64,000 bases of DNA, from assembly GCA_964598225.1 (NCBI GenBank), contig CAZRBG010000012.1:34655-98654 (forward strand), written 5' to 3'. The notes under the pieces are model-generated. The model was not told where the DNA came from. It saw nothing but the letters and a program-made list of their open reading frames with translations, and did not search any database. Below are positions 18,004-26,275 of this stretch, in pieces. Position 1 is the stretch's first letter. Each line of letters opens with the position of its first letter. The translations under genes were made by a program, and so were the position numbers. This DNA is from SG8-4 sp964598225. GTDB taxonomy: Bacteria; Planctomycetota; Phycisphaerae; Sedimentisphaerales; Anaerobacaceae.

Positions 18004-18180
18004 ATCCGGTTAATGCGTAGGTAACATGGCGATCCCCAAAGACCGAGAAAAATCGTTCGGGGCCCCAGATGTCCAAATTACCCCCCTGGCTGCCCTAATT
18101 TGGCCATCTGCCCAAACGATTTTTCTCTCGATCTAATCCCAGGGTCCCGATCTATGCAGTGACCTACTCATTAACCGGAT
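18004..18180. repeat. 177-bp long imperfect inverted repeat (hairpin or MITE-like element)
   Basis: The outer arms are ATCCGGTTAATGCGTAGGT (18004-18022) and its complement at 18162-18180, with 18 of 19 positions matching. An inner stem follows: about 18040-18080 pairs with about 18095-18137 with few mismatches, closing on a C-rich loop at about 18081-18094. Between inner and outer stems are internal loops of about 17-25 bases. There is no reading frame inside. It could be a non-autonomous mobile element with terminal repeats or a structured RNA. No target-site duplication is obvious. Confidence 0.75.
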
Positions 18181-18252
18181 GAAGCGTAAATTGTTCAATA
18201 TTTTGTTTGCTTTGGGAAAGTTTTTTTCGCTTTATCCCTTGGATGGTTTGGA

Positions 18253-18483
18253 TTAACGACGAAAGTGGTTGACCAGCCACAGGATCAGTGTCAGGATAAT
18301 TGAAATGAGAATGCAGCTTGCTATCGGAATGTAAACGCGCCAGTTCTTTGTGTCGAATTCGAGGTCGCCGGGCAGCCTGAACAATCCCATCCTGCCCAAC
18401 AACACCATCAGCCCGCCGAGCAGCGCAACAATCAGCCCCGCCAAAATAACCCACTTGCCAATCTGTTGAGGTCCAAAATCCAT
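18253..18483 (-). CDS. DUF2905-family small membrane protein
   Basis: 76 aa with two helices (about 10-31 and 50-70) separated by the family signature 'GRMGLFRLPGDLEFDTKNWRVYIPIASCILISIILTLILWLVN' (LPGD motif). The function of DUF2905 is unknown. The start is set at 18483 because GGAGG lies 7 bases upstream; the longer open frame runs back into the VapC relic. It lies right after that relic on the same strand. Confidence 0.85.
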   Translation of the reverse strand: MDFGPQQIGKWVILAGLIVALLGGLMVLLGRMGLFRLPGDLEFDTKNWRVYIPIASCILISIILTLILWLVNHFRR

Positions 18484-18500
18484 ATCTGAGCCTCCAGGAC

Positions 18501-18609
18501 TCAAGGCCAACATAAGCTTTCTTCGATAGCCCCGACAAAGAACTCGGCATTTCGCCCGTCTGCAAAATACTCCAACCATCCCGATGAGTCTACCAGATTC
18601 CTACCCGAT
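18501..18609 (-). pseudogene. VapC/PIN-toxin N-terminal relic
   Basis: Translation of 18609-18501 gives 'NLVDSSGWLEYFADGRNAEF', continuing 'FVGAIEESLCWP' to a stop. The N-terminus resembles PIN-domain (VapC) toxins, including the first catalytic Asp of 'VDSSGW'. Only about 33 codons remain, without a start codon, the other acidic residues or a VapB antitoxin, so it is a remnant. It abuts a truncated DUF72 gene on the opposite strand. Confidence 0.6.
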
Positions 18610-19195
18610 CTTCATCCCTTTGGATCTCTGTGTCCGTGCCTTTGAGAAATCCTCCCATTTCTTTGATGTCCTCAAAGCCAACAGGTACATCACGCACATC
18701 AAGCGGTTAAACGATGCGACCGAGTCTTTGGAGCGGTTTTTCGAGCGAATCGGGCTGCTCGGCAACAAGCTCGGTCTGGTTCTGTACCAACTGCCGCCGA
18801 GCCTGCACAAGGACCTGGATAAACTGAGCGACTTTCTGGAACTGCTGCCGAACAAGCCCCCCGCTGTCTTTGAGTTCCGCCACGAAAGCTGGTACGCGGA
18901 CGACACCTTTGAGCTGCTGAGAAAAGCGAACGCCGCTTTCTGCATCCACGACATGCCGGGCAAAGAATCGCCGCGAGTAGTCACGAGCAGGACCATCTAC
19001 GTCCGCTTCTACGGCACAACCGGCCGCTACGCCGGAAACTACCCCGAATCCACACTACAAAGCTGGGCAACGTGGCTGAAAAACCAAGCCAAGGACGCAG
19101 GCCGCATCCACGCATACTTCAACAACGACGTCCACGGCCACGCCATCAAGAACGCGCAGCAATTGAGAGAACTTCTGGGCCGGCATCAGGCATAG
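18584..19195 (+). pseudogene. 5'-truncated DUF72 gene
   Basis: From about 18650 the frame matches the DUF72 TIM-barrel family: 'KANRYITHIKRLNDATESLERFFERI', 'LGLVLYQLPPSLHKDLDKL', 'FEFRHESWY', 'IYVRFYGTTGRYAGNYP' and 'HAYFNNDVHGHAIKNAQQL'. Complete DUF72 proteins are about 240-260 aa and begin with an 'IGTSGWSY' block, which is missing here along with roughly 60 residues. The first 20 codons after the ATG at 18584 do not look like DUF72 and overlap the VapC relic on the other strand. The open frame is intact, so a shortened protein could still be made, but no ribosome binding site is evident. Confidence 0.7.
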
Positions 19196-19208
19196 CTATC
19201 GTTGCACA

Positions 19209-19415
19209 TTAGCGACTATGGGCTGTGGAGTGGTCGGAGGATTTGAATTCGATTGAGTCTTTCAGCTTGACTTTGTCGCCCCAGTATCTGAAGGTGCCGA
19301 AGCTGTGGTTTTTGAGGACCGGGTCGTTGCGGATGTGCGAGAAGTATATGTACACCGGCCTCATTCTACTGAATGCCCTTTCGCGGAAAATCCCGCCTGC
19401 CGAATCTGTTCTCAT
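19209..19415 (-). other. Protein-like short frame, possibly a gene remnant
   Basis: 68 codons. The stretch 'FSHIRNDPVLKNHSFGTFRYWGDKVKLKDSIEFKSSD' has plausible composition, but no family was recognised and no ribosome binding site stands out. It lies in a damaged area next to truncated genes. It may be a remnant or chance. Confidence 0.25.
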
Positions 19416-19504
19416 TTGCTGGATTTATACACACATGTCATCCGATCTACTTATATTGTACCACATTTTCACTGAGACGTTTGCCGCTTTCTGCTGATAA
19501 GACC

Positions 19505-20374
19505 CTAATCAGAAAGCACGTTTAAACCTTTTTTAATAGCGGATCGGCGGGCCGATTGGATTTCTTCGGGGGTCGGGCGGCGGTTTATTTTAGGGTGAGC
19601 GGCCGCTTTGTAGCAGGGGCGGTATTGGGCCATTACGTTGATTGTGGTTGAGGGCGAGACCTGTTCGGCCAGGAAGTCGACAATCTCGAAGCTGTCGGCG
19701 AGGTTGTTTGGCAGGACCAGGTGCCGCACCAGCAGGCCGCACGTGGCGACGCCCTGCTTTGTTTTAAGATCGCCGACTTGGCGGTGCATTTCTTTTACTG
19801 CCGCGAAATTGATTGACGGATAGTCCGGTGCGGCAGAAAGTTCCTCTGCAACCTCTGCATCTGCATACTTCATGTCGGGCATATAGATGTCTATGAATCC
19901 CTCAAGTAATTTTAGCGTTTCTACTGAATCGTAGCCGCCGCTGTTGTAGACTGTCGGCACGGTCAACCCCTTGCTTCTTGCAAGTTCTATTGCTTCGGCG
20001 ATAGTGGCGGAAACATGTGACGGCGTGACAAAATTGACGTTTACGCAGCCGGAATCTTGCAACCTTAACATGGACTGAGCCAACTGCTCGACCGTCACGG
20101 GCCGGCCGTGGCGCTGGTGGCTGATGTCGTAATTCTGGCAGAAGACGCAGGCGAGGTTGCAGCCGGCGAAGAATATCGTTCCCGAGCCGCCGCTGCCGAC
20201 GAGGACGCTTTCCTCTCCGAAATGCGGACCGACGGAACTGACCAGCGGCTTTTCACCGATGCCGCAGAAGCCTATTTCGCCTTTGCTGCGATACACGCTG
20301 CAATTCTGCGGACAGAGCATGCAGGGATTCATGCGCTCCCACAATTGCTGAACGGATTTGCTCGGCTCATTCAC
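19505..20374 (-). CDS. Radical SAM protein of the pyruvate formate-lyase-activase-like type
   Basis: 289 aa. The radical SAM cluster motif is 'GCNLACVFCQNYD' (C72-x3-C76-x2-C79), preceded by an N-terminal Cys group (C18, C21, C25, C37 in 'CMLCPQNCSVYRSKGEIGFC') that may bind another cluster. The barrel follows ('VNFVTPSHVSATIAEAIELARSKGLTVPTVYNSGGYD', 'IDIYMPDMKYAD'). It fits the COG1313 group, related to PflA and to AmmeMemoRadiSam partner proteins; the substrate is unknown. It is last in an apparent three-gene minus-strand operon after the DUF6786 lipoprotein (33-base gap). Confidence 0.85.
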   Translation of the reverse strand: MNEPSKSVQQLWERMNPCMLCPQNCSVYRSKGEIGFCGIGEKPLVSSVGPHFGEESVLVGSGGSGTIFFAGCNLACVFCQNYDISHQRHGRPVTVEQLAQSMLRLQDSGCVNVNFVTPSHVSATIAEAIELARSKGLTVPTVYNSGGYDSVETLKLLEGFIDIYMPDMKYADAEVAEELSAAPDYPSINFAAVKEMHRQVGDLKTKQGVATCGLLVRHLVLPNNLADSFEIVDFLAEQVSPSTTINVMAQYRPCYKAAAHPKINRRPTPEEIQSARRSAIKKGLNVLSD

Positions 20375-20407
20375 TTCTGCTTTCCGGCGTCGTTGGTTGC
20401 TGTTGTT

Positions 20408-21637
20408 TTAGAGCGCCGATTCGATCTGATCTATCGTTACTCCAAGCACAGCCGTTGCTATCGGGTCGAGGTCCGCCTCCGAGCCTTGAAGATGGAAGGT
20501 GCGGTGCACGTGGGTTATCTTCTCACCCGGGTCGAGGATTGCGGCCGGAGACGACGATTCAAGCTCGTAGAACGGCCCCATCGGCTCGGTGCCGGGTTCG
20601 GGCGGGCCGTCATTGTAGGAATTAACGACATCGCCTTTGTAAGGCTCATCCTGCAACTCCCACATTGAGTTTACATAATCTGTTACGCCTTCTGGCTTGT
20701 CGTACTGGACTATCGTCAGGACCTTGTTGACTGCATCGTAACTTCCAAGAACAGGTTTTGCCCGCTGAGGTGAAAGGCCGATCTTGCTTCGGTATTGGCC
20801 GTCGCCGCTGAAAAATAATACTCCATCGCCGACGACGAGTCTGTCGGCGGGAACCTTGCCGAAGTACGCATCGTTCACAATCGGCCCCAGTCTGCTTTCG
20901 GGACCTTCATTGAACGGGATGACAACAGTTGTCTCGGGTGACGGATTGAACATGCCGAGTATCCAGATCGAGAGCAGGCCGGTATCCTTCTTCCACGCTT
21001 TGTTGCCGGTGTTGGTTATTTGATTGATCGACTCAAATGCAACCATTTTCACTTTCTTGGCGGGTTCGATTCCAAGCTCATCGACGGCCTCATCCTTGTC
21101 GAGCACTTGGACTTCGCGATCAACGCGGAGATCGAATTTGGTGCCGGAATAGTTTTCCAACTGCATGTTCTTTTTAAATAGCGCTCGTTCGCGGGAAGTC
21201 GAGACCGGTTCGAAGGGCTCGGTATCAATAGGCGCCGGCGTATGCCAATGATCTAGATCGAACGGCACATCCTCTTCGAAGAATATCGAGAATTGCCCAC
21301 CCTCCGGGCCGAGCCAGAACCTGTCTTCCCCGCCGAAAACATTGATATGCTCGGCAAACTCGTCGGAAGCCACCAGCTCGCGGTTGATCCAGCCGTAGCT
21401 CAAGCCCTCGTCTCCATCGGCGCTGCTGGTCATGATGCGCCCCTGCATTTGGGGTATAACAGCCACCTTGCCGTCGCCGGAAGCATCCGAAAGGACCACA
21501 ACGTCAGTGTGTTTTTTCAGGAATTCTATATCATCGCCAAATGTATTTCCGGACATCTCAGCCTCCTTACTTGTGCTTGCACAGCCTGCCAGAATACCGA
21601 CAAATGCCAAAGCAATCACCAGTTTTCCATGTTTCAT
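20408..21637 (-). CDS. Lipoprotein of the DUF6786 type
   Basis: About 409 aa. The N-terminus 'MKHGKLVIALAFVGILAGCASTSKEAEM' is a lipoprotein signal with lipobox LAGC. The body starts 'NTFGDDIEFLKKHTDVVVLSDASGDGKVAVIPQMQGRIMTSSADGDEG' and has 'NVFGGEDRFWLGPEGGQFSIFF', the pattern of DUF6786, a beta-rich family reminiscent of aldose-epimerase-like folds. Activity is unknown; co-occurrence with Gfo/Idh oxidoreductases suggests extracytoplasmic carbohydrate work. ATG 21637 has GAAGGGA upstream; an ATG 18 bases earlier is possible. It starts 27 bases after the Gfo/Idh stop. Confidence 0.75.
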   Translation of the reverse strand: MKHGKLVIALAFVGILAGCASTSKEAEMSGNTFGDDIEFLKKHTDVVVLSDASGDGKVAVIPQMQGRIMTSSADGDEGLSYGWINRELVASDEFAEHINVFGGEDRFWLGPEGGQFSIFFEEDVPFDLDHWHTPAPIDTEPFEPVSTSRERALFKKNMQLENYSGTKFDLRVDREVQVLDKDEAVDELGIEPAKKVKMVAFESINQITNTGNKAWKKDTGLLSIWILGMFNPSPETTVVIPFNEGPESRLGPIVNDAYFGKVPADRLVVGDGVLFFSGDGQYRSKIGLSPQRAKPVLGSYDAVNKVLTIVQYDKPEGVTDYVNSMWELQDEPYKGDVVNSYNDGPPEPGTEPMGPFYELESSSPAAILDPGEKITHVHRTFHLQGSEADLDPIATAVLGVTIDQIESAL

Positions 21638-21664
21638 ATTTGATTTCCCTTCCATTTCATGACA

Positions 21665-23014
21665 CTATAACACCTTCGTCCGTCCGGGCATTGCCACCGG
21701 GTACCGGCCGTTCTCATCAGGCATTACGGGCGGATCGGACTCCATCGTGTAGTCTTCAATGCCCGGAGCCAGGACGAGGTCCGAAGCCATTGCCTGTTCC
21801 CACGTGATCTTCTTGCCTGACTCGGCGGCCATTCGGCCCAGAATTCCGGTCATAGCCGCATAAGCGCACCGTTGCGTCTCGTTGTAGGGCTTGTTCTTGC
21901 GAATCGCATCGAAGAACAGATCGTGCTCGTGCTGATACGCGTTGTGGCGCGGTCCTTCGTAAAGCCATATCTGGTTTTCCTGCTTTTGCAGGTAATCTTT
22001 GAAAATGCGCGGGTGCGAGATGCCTTCACCAAGGACCGCCGAGCCTTTCGTGCCGTGAATGATGTCGCCGAAAAAGCCCCAGCAGTTGTCCATGTGCCTG
22101 CCCTGGGCCTGCATTCGCGTGCCGTCCGGGAAGGTGTACTCCACCGAATAGTGATCGAACAACTGATCCGGCACGTCGCGAACCTGCCTGCCGCCTTGGC
22201 CCTGAGCGGATATCGGCCAGGCGTCCTTACACCAGCAGCATACATCGAGATTGTGGATCAGCCAATCCAGCAGGAAGCTGCCGTTGACCCACGTGTAACT
22301 ATGATAGTTGCGGATCTGGTGGCCCATCTCAGTAACGTCGGACGTCTTCGGCTTGAAGCCTACAGGATCGTGCTCGCGATAGGCCCAGCATGTTATGAGG
22401 TCGCCGATGGCGCCTTTGTGCAACTGCTCAACAGCCCGTTCAAGTGGTACGTAATGACGGCTCATCAATCCGCCCGCAATTTTGAGGTTCTTCTTTTCGG
22501 CTTTCTTGCCCGCCCGGAGCACGCGGTGGACACCGGGAGCATCGACAGCGAACGATTTCTCCATGAAAACGTGACAGTCTTTAGCCACGGCGTATTCCAA
22601 ATGCATCGGGCGAAACGTCGGAGGCGTCGTCAACAAAACAACTCCGCCGGGAGCGATCAGATCGATCGCCTTCGTGTAAGCATCCATCCCCAGAAACTGT
22701 CTATCTTCCGCCACGTCGACTTGCTTGCCGAACTGCTTGGTAAGATTCTTCAAGCTGCTCGACAGGCGGTTTTCGAACACGTCGGCCATCGCAACCAGCC
22801 TGGTCGGTCTGTCGGTCGAGAGAGCATTTGCCGCCGCGCCGGTTCCGCGGCCCCCGCAACCGACCAGAACGATCTCTATCGTGTTGTGCTCGGCAGCGTA
22901 TGCCTTGGCGCCAATAGCGCCGGTTAAAACTGCCCCGGCCAGCGTGCCGGAAGTTGTTCTTAAAAAGTCGCGGCGGGAAGTGGATGGTTCTTGATTCTTC
23001 TTTGTCGCATTCAT
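21665..23014 (-). CDS. Exported Gfo/Idh/MocA-family oxidoreductase
   Basis: 449 aa with a twin-arginine signal ('STSRRDFLRTTSGTLAGAVLTGAIGAKAYA'). The Rossmann domain begins 'IEIVLVGCGGRGTGAAANAL'. The usual 'EKP' catalytic Lys motif reads 'FMEKSFAVDAPGVHRVL', with Pro replaced by Ser. A C-terminal alpha/beta substrate domain follows ('SFLLDWLIHNLDVCCWCKDAWP', 'DGTRMQAQGRHMDNCWGFFGDIIHGTKG'). Family enzymes are NAD(P)-dependent sugar dehydrogenases or, in Tat-exported forms, glycoside-processing enzymes with bound cofactor. It is first in an operon with the DUF6786 lipoprotein and the radical SAM gene. Confidence 0.9.
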   Translation of the reverse strand: MNATKKNQEPSTSRRDFLRTTSGTLAGAVLTGAIGAKAYAAEHNTIEIVLVGCGGRGTGAAANALSTDRPTRLVAMADVFENRLSSSLKNLTKQFGKQVDVAEDRQFLGMDAYTKAIDLIAPGGVVLLTTPPTFRPMHLEYAVAKDCHVFMEKSFAVDAPGVHRVLRAGKKAEKKNLKIAGGLMSRHYVPLERAVEQLHKGAIGDLITCWAYREHDPVGFKPKTSDVTEMGHQIRNYHSYTWVNGSFLLDWLIHNLDVCCWCKDAWPISAQGQGGRQVRDVPDQLFDHYSVEYTFPDGTRMQAQGRHMDNCWGFFGDIIHGTKGSAVLGEGISHPRIFKDYLQKQENQIWLYEGPRHNAYQHEHDLFFDAIRKNKPYNETQRCAYAAMTGILGRMAAESGKKITWEQAMASDLVLAPGIEDYTMESDPPVMPDENGRYPVAMPGRTKVL

Positions 23015-23265
23015 TGCACATTCTCATTTATTGTTCGACCGTAAAAGTGTGACGCTTGCCACCCGGTGGGCAAGAACGCCGATTCCAATAACGACATCAT
23101 AGGACACGCCGTGAAGCCAGTCAAGTTGGAAAAGCCATTCTCATAAGCTGCCGAGATTTGTGGCTTCGTCTCAATCCAAACGAGCGTCAAATCTCATACG
23201 CTTGATTCATCCTGTGATGAGCCTTAATATAGGCTTAAAATCAAATGCGTATGAGAAGTGAGAGT

Positions 23266-24561
23266 ATGAAGCCGAGAATTCTTCTTGTTAATCCTCCGAT
23301 TTATGACTTTGCGGCGTACGATTTCTGGCTGAAACCTTACGGCATGCTCACGGTTGCCGGATATATGCGAAGCAAAGCCGATTTCAGGCTGTTCGATTAC
23401 CTCGACAGGCGGCGCCCCTTTGTTCTCGCGCGTGAGAAACTTGCGTCCGACCGCTGGGGAAGGGGCCGGTTTTATTGCGAGAATATTCAGAGCCCGGCCG
23501 TGCTGGAGGAGATTCCGCGTTACTTTCGCCGTTTCGGCCTGCCGCGGCATATGTTCACAGATTTCCTCAAGAATGAGAACACCTTCGATTTCGTATTTAT
23601 CCAGACAACCATGACTTATTGGTATCTGGGGGTAGAAGAAGTAGTCGAGGATGTCCGACAAATTTCGCCGAAAGCAAAGATCGTGTTGGGTGGCAATTAC
23701 GTCACGCTCTGCCCGGACCATGCGCAAACACTGGGAGCCGATTTCATCGTCGACAGCAACGATCTTCAACCACTGTGGGAATACATTCAGATCGTGCCGG
23801 ACCCGAGTCAGCCGCCGTTATGGGAAGCTTATCCGGAGCTGACTGCCGGTGTATTAAAGCTTACAGACGGCTGTCCGTTCAAGTGCACCTACTGTTCGGT
23901 GCCGAAAGTCTACGGCAGGTTCAAATCACGGTCTGTCGAGCATTCCCTCGCTGAGCTCGAATTTCTGCGCGACCTCGGAACCGGGAACATCGCCTTTTAC
24001 GACGACGCCCTGCTGTTCGAAATGGAAAAGACCCTGATTCCGTTTCTGGAAAAAGTCGTCGAGAGGAATCTGCGAGTGAACTTCCACGCTCCGAACGCCC
24101 TGAACGCTCGATTTATCTCGTCGAATCTCGCGGAGCTTATGGTTCGAGCGGGATTCAGGACATTCTACCTCGGCTTTGAGAGCGCATCGGTGCAATGGCA
24201 AAAGAGTACCGGCTCAAAGGTCTTCTCCGAAGAGCTTGAGCGCGCAGTCGAGCACTTAAAGCGCGCAGGCGCCGAGCCTTCGAACATCACGGCATATCAA
24301 ATCCTCGGCCATCCCCGGATCGGCATCCAGGATCTCGAAACGTCGATGCGATTCGTTCACGGTCTCGGTATCCGCGGGATGCTGGCAGATTTTTCCCCCA
24401 TCCCCGGAACGCCCGACGGCGAATGCTGCCGCAAATGGGTGGACATGGACGAGCCGCTAATGCACAACAAAACCGCATTCCCGATCATCCTGCTCGACTT
24501 CGACGAAACAAACCGTCTCAAAGACCTCCAGCGCATGTTGAACCGATCAATACAGGATTAA
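23266..24561 (+). CDS. B12-binding-type radical SAM protein
   Basis: About 431 aa from ATG 23266 (ATG 23245 adds 7 residues). The N-terminal Rossmann domain 'PRILLVNPPIYDFAAYDFWLKPYGMLTVAGYMR' resembles cobalamin-binding domains, though no clear DxHxxG is present. 'IVLGGNYVTLCPDHAQTLGADFIV' follows, then the radical SAM motif 'LTDGCPFKCTYCSVPKVYGRF' (C-x3-C-x2-C, near residue 206) and the barrel. Such proteins methylate or rearrange unactivated carbons in lipids or natural products. The stop overlaps that of the opposite-strand symporter by 4 bases. Confidence 0.85.
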   Translation: MKPRILLVNPPIYDFAAYDFWLKPYGMLTVAGYMRSKADFRLFDYLDRRRPFVLAREKLASDRWGRGRFYCENIQSPAVLEEIPRYFRRFGLPRHMFTDFLKNENTFDFVFIQTTMTYWYLGVEEVVEDVRQISPKAKIVLGGNYVTLCPDHAQTLGADFIVDSNDLQPLWEYIQIVPDPSQPPLWEAYPELTAGVLKLTDGCPFKCTYCSVPKVYGRFKSRSVEHSLAELEFLRDLGTGNIAFYDDALLFEMEKTLIPFLEKVVERNLRVNFHAPNALNARFISSNLAELMVRAGFRTFYLGFESASVQWQKSTGSKVFSEELERAVEHLKRAGAEPSNITAYQILGHPRIGIQDLETSMRFVHGLGIRGMLADFSPIPGTPDGECCRKWVDMDEPLMHNKTAFPIILLDFDETNRLKDLQRMLNRSIQD

Positions 24562-26114
24562 AGAAGGTCGGAATCTTTCATGCGTTTGAGGTAGTCGTTC
24601 TTGTCTTTTGCGACGTTGCCGGCCAGGAGTAACAGGGCGATCAGATTTGGTGCGGCCATTAGAGCGTTCAGGTTGTCGGCCACAGTCCAGATGATGTCCA
24701 GCCCCCCTACCGCTCCGACAACAATCACACAACAGAATAAGTATCTGTACGGCGGGATCGCCTTAGGCCCCAGAAGATACTCGAAGCAGCGGTCCCCGTA
24801 GTATGACCATGAGATAATCGTCGAGTAGGCGAAGAAGACCAGGCTGATGGACACCACAAACGCGCCAAATCCCGGCAGGCAGTGCTCGAAGGCGTCCGAG
24901 GTCAGTTCGGCCCCGGTCGGAATGAGGTAAGGCGTACCGTCGTCTTTCAAGAACGGCTGCGCATCTTCACCAACCGGTGCAGCTACTTCGACGTATTTGT
25001 CGTCAAGCAGAACCTTCTTCGGCTGAGCCGAGGCGCCCGGCCCATAAAGAACCTTGCCGTCCGGCGATTTGACCTGCCACAGGCCGGAAATGATAATTAC
25101 CAGAGCCGTCATCGTACAAATTATGATGGTGTCTATGAACGGGCCGAGCATCGCGACAAATCCCTCTCGAGCCATTTCGTGGGTCTTTGCCGCCGCGTGA
25201 GCTATCGGTGCCGAGCCGAGCCCCGATTCGTTGCTGAAAACTCCCCGCGCTACGCCCTTTTCAATCGTTCTGGCCAGAACGAAACCGAAAAACCCGCTCC
25301 CGGCAGCCAGAGGCCGAAAAGCATACTTGAAAATCTGCGAAAACGCGGATGGTATTTCCGAGATGTTCATCACAATGATGGCCACCGAGCATACGACGTA
25401 AACCGCGCACATCAAGGGGACGATTCTTGCCGCGACGTTCGCAATTCTCTTTATGCCTCCGATGATAACGATGCCCACCAGAACGGCCAATGCGATCCCG
25501 ATGATGGGTTTGAGGATGATCCGGCTGCCGATGAACGGCAAATCGGGATCGAACTGCGCCTGCTGAAGCGACTCCGGGATGATTGTGAGCAGGCCGTCGG
25601 CGACCGAATTGGCCTGAACGGCGCAACCGATGCCGAAGGAGGCCAGTCCCGCGCAGAGAGCGAAAATCACGGCCAGCCACTTCAAGCCGAGCCCTTTCTC
25701 GAGATAGTACATCGGGCCGCCGGAGGCCGAGCCGTCCTCGTGAATCACGCGATATTTCAGCGCGAGCGAGCAGCTTGAGAACTTCAAAGCCATTCCCACC
25801 AGCGCCGTCATCCACATCCAGAATACTGCCCCGGGCCCGCCGAGGGCGATTGCGGTCGCCACGCCGACAATGTTGCCCGTCCCGATAGTTGCCGAAAGTG
25901 CGGCACAAAGCGCCTGAAAGTGCGAAACATCTCCTTTTTCCTCGGGATCGTCGAACTTGCCGGAGACACACTTGATCGAATGCCAGAAGTGCCGAATCTG
26001 AATGAATCGAAGCCTGACCGTCATATAAAGACCCGTGCCGACAAGCAGGATAATCGTTACAGGTCCCCAGAGAATGTCGTTGGCTTTGTAGATGAAATCT
26101 GTGAAAATTTCCAC
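24558..26114 (-). CDS. Sodium/alanine symporter (AGCS family)
   Basis: 518 aa from GTG 26114, chosen because GAGG sits just upstream and the product then begins 'VEIFTDFIYKANDILWGPVTIILLVGTGLYMTVRL', the normal AGCS start; the longer frame would run over the miaB promoter. It has about 10-11 helices with family motifs 'GTGNIVGVATAIALGGPGAVFWMWMTALVGMA' and 'SNESGLGSAPIAHAAAKT'. AGCS carriers import alanine or glycine with Na+. An insertion of about 60 residues ('YGPGASAQPKKVLLDDKYVEVAAPVGEDAQPFLKDDGTPY') lies between late helices. It is divergent from miaB. Confidence 0.92.
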   Translation of the reverse strand: MEIFTDFIYKANDILWGPVTIILLVGTGLYMTVRLRFIQIRHFWHSIKCVSGKFDDPEEKGDVSHFQALCAALSATIGTGNIVGVATAIALGGPGAVFWMWMTALVGMALKFSSCSLALKYRVIHEDGSASGGPMYYLEKGLGLKWLAVIFALCAGLASFGIGCAVQANSVADGLLTIIPESLQQAQFDPDLPFIGSRIILKPIIGIALAVLVGIVIIGGIKRIANVAARIVPLMCAVYVVCSVAIIVMNISEIPSAFSQIFKYAFRPLAAGSGFFGFVLARTIEKGVARGVFSNESGLGSAPIAHAAAKTHEMAREGFVAMLGPFIDTIIICTMTALVIIISGLWQVKSPDGKVLYGPGASAQPKKVLLDDKYVEVAAPVGEDAQPFLKDDGTPYLIPTGAELTSDAFEHCLPGFGAFVVSISLVFFAYSTIISWSYYGDRCFEYLLGPKAIPPYRYLFCCVIVVGAVGGLDIIWTVADNLNALMAAPNLIALLLLAGNVAKDKNDYLKRMKDSDLL

Positions 26115-26237
26115 TTTAGCCTCGTGCAAAATAACAATATCAAAGCTGCGTCCAAATATTTCGCGGCATGTTACCAGAAGAACGACACAAATGTAAACAA
26201 AAGAACCGACAAACCGGCAAGAGTACGCGTCACGCAA

Positions 26238-26266
26238 TTGAAAGTAAGGCCCGAATCGATTATAGT
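26238..26266 (+). promoter_or_regulatory. Promoter of miaB, probably leaderless
   Basis: TTGAAA (26238-26243), a 17-base spacer and TATAGT (26261-26266). The predicted start of transcription is about 3-4 bases before the ATG at 26276, leaving no room for a ribosome binding site. Confidence 0.65.
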
Positions 26267-26275
26267 ATGCAGTTC

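Noticed and set aside
26115..26237. Upstream extension of the alanine symporter
   Set aside because: The family start 'VEIFTDFIYKAND' fits a GTG with GAGG upstream; the extension runs toward the miaB promoter.
26168..26275. N-terminal extension of MiaB
   Set aside because: It would contain the promoter, and its residues do not resemble MiaB.
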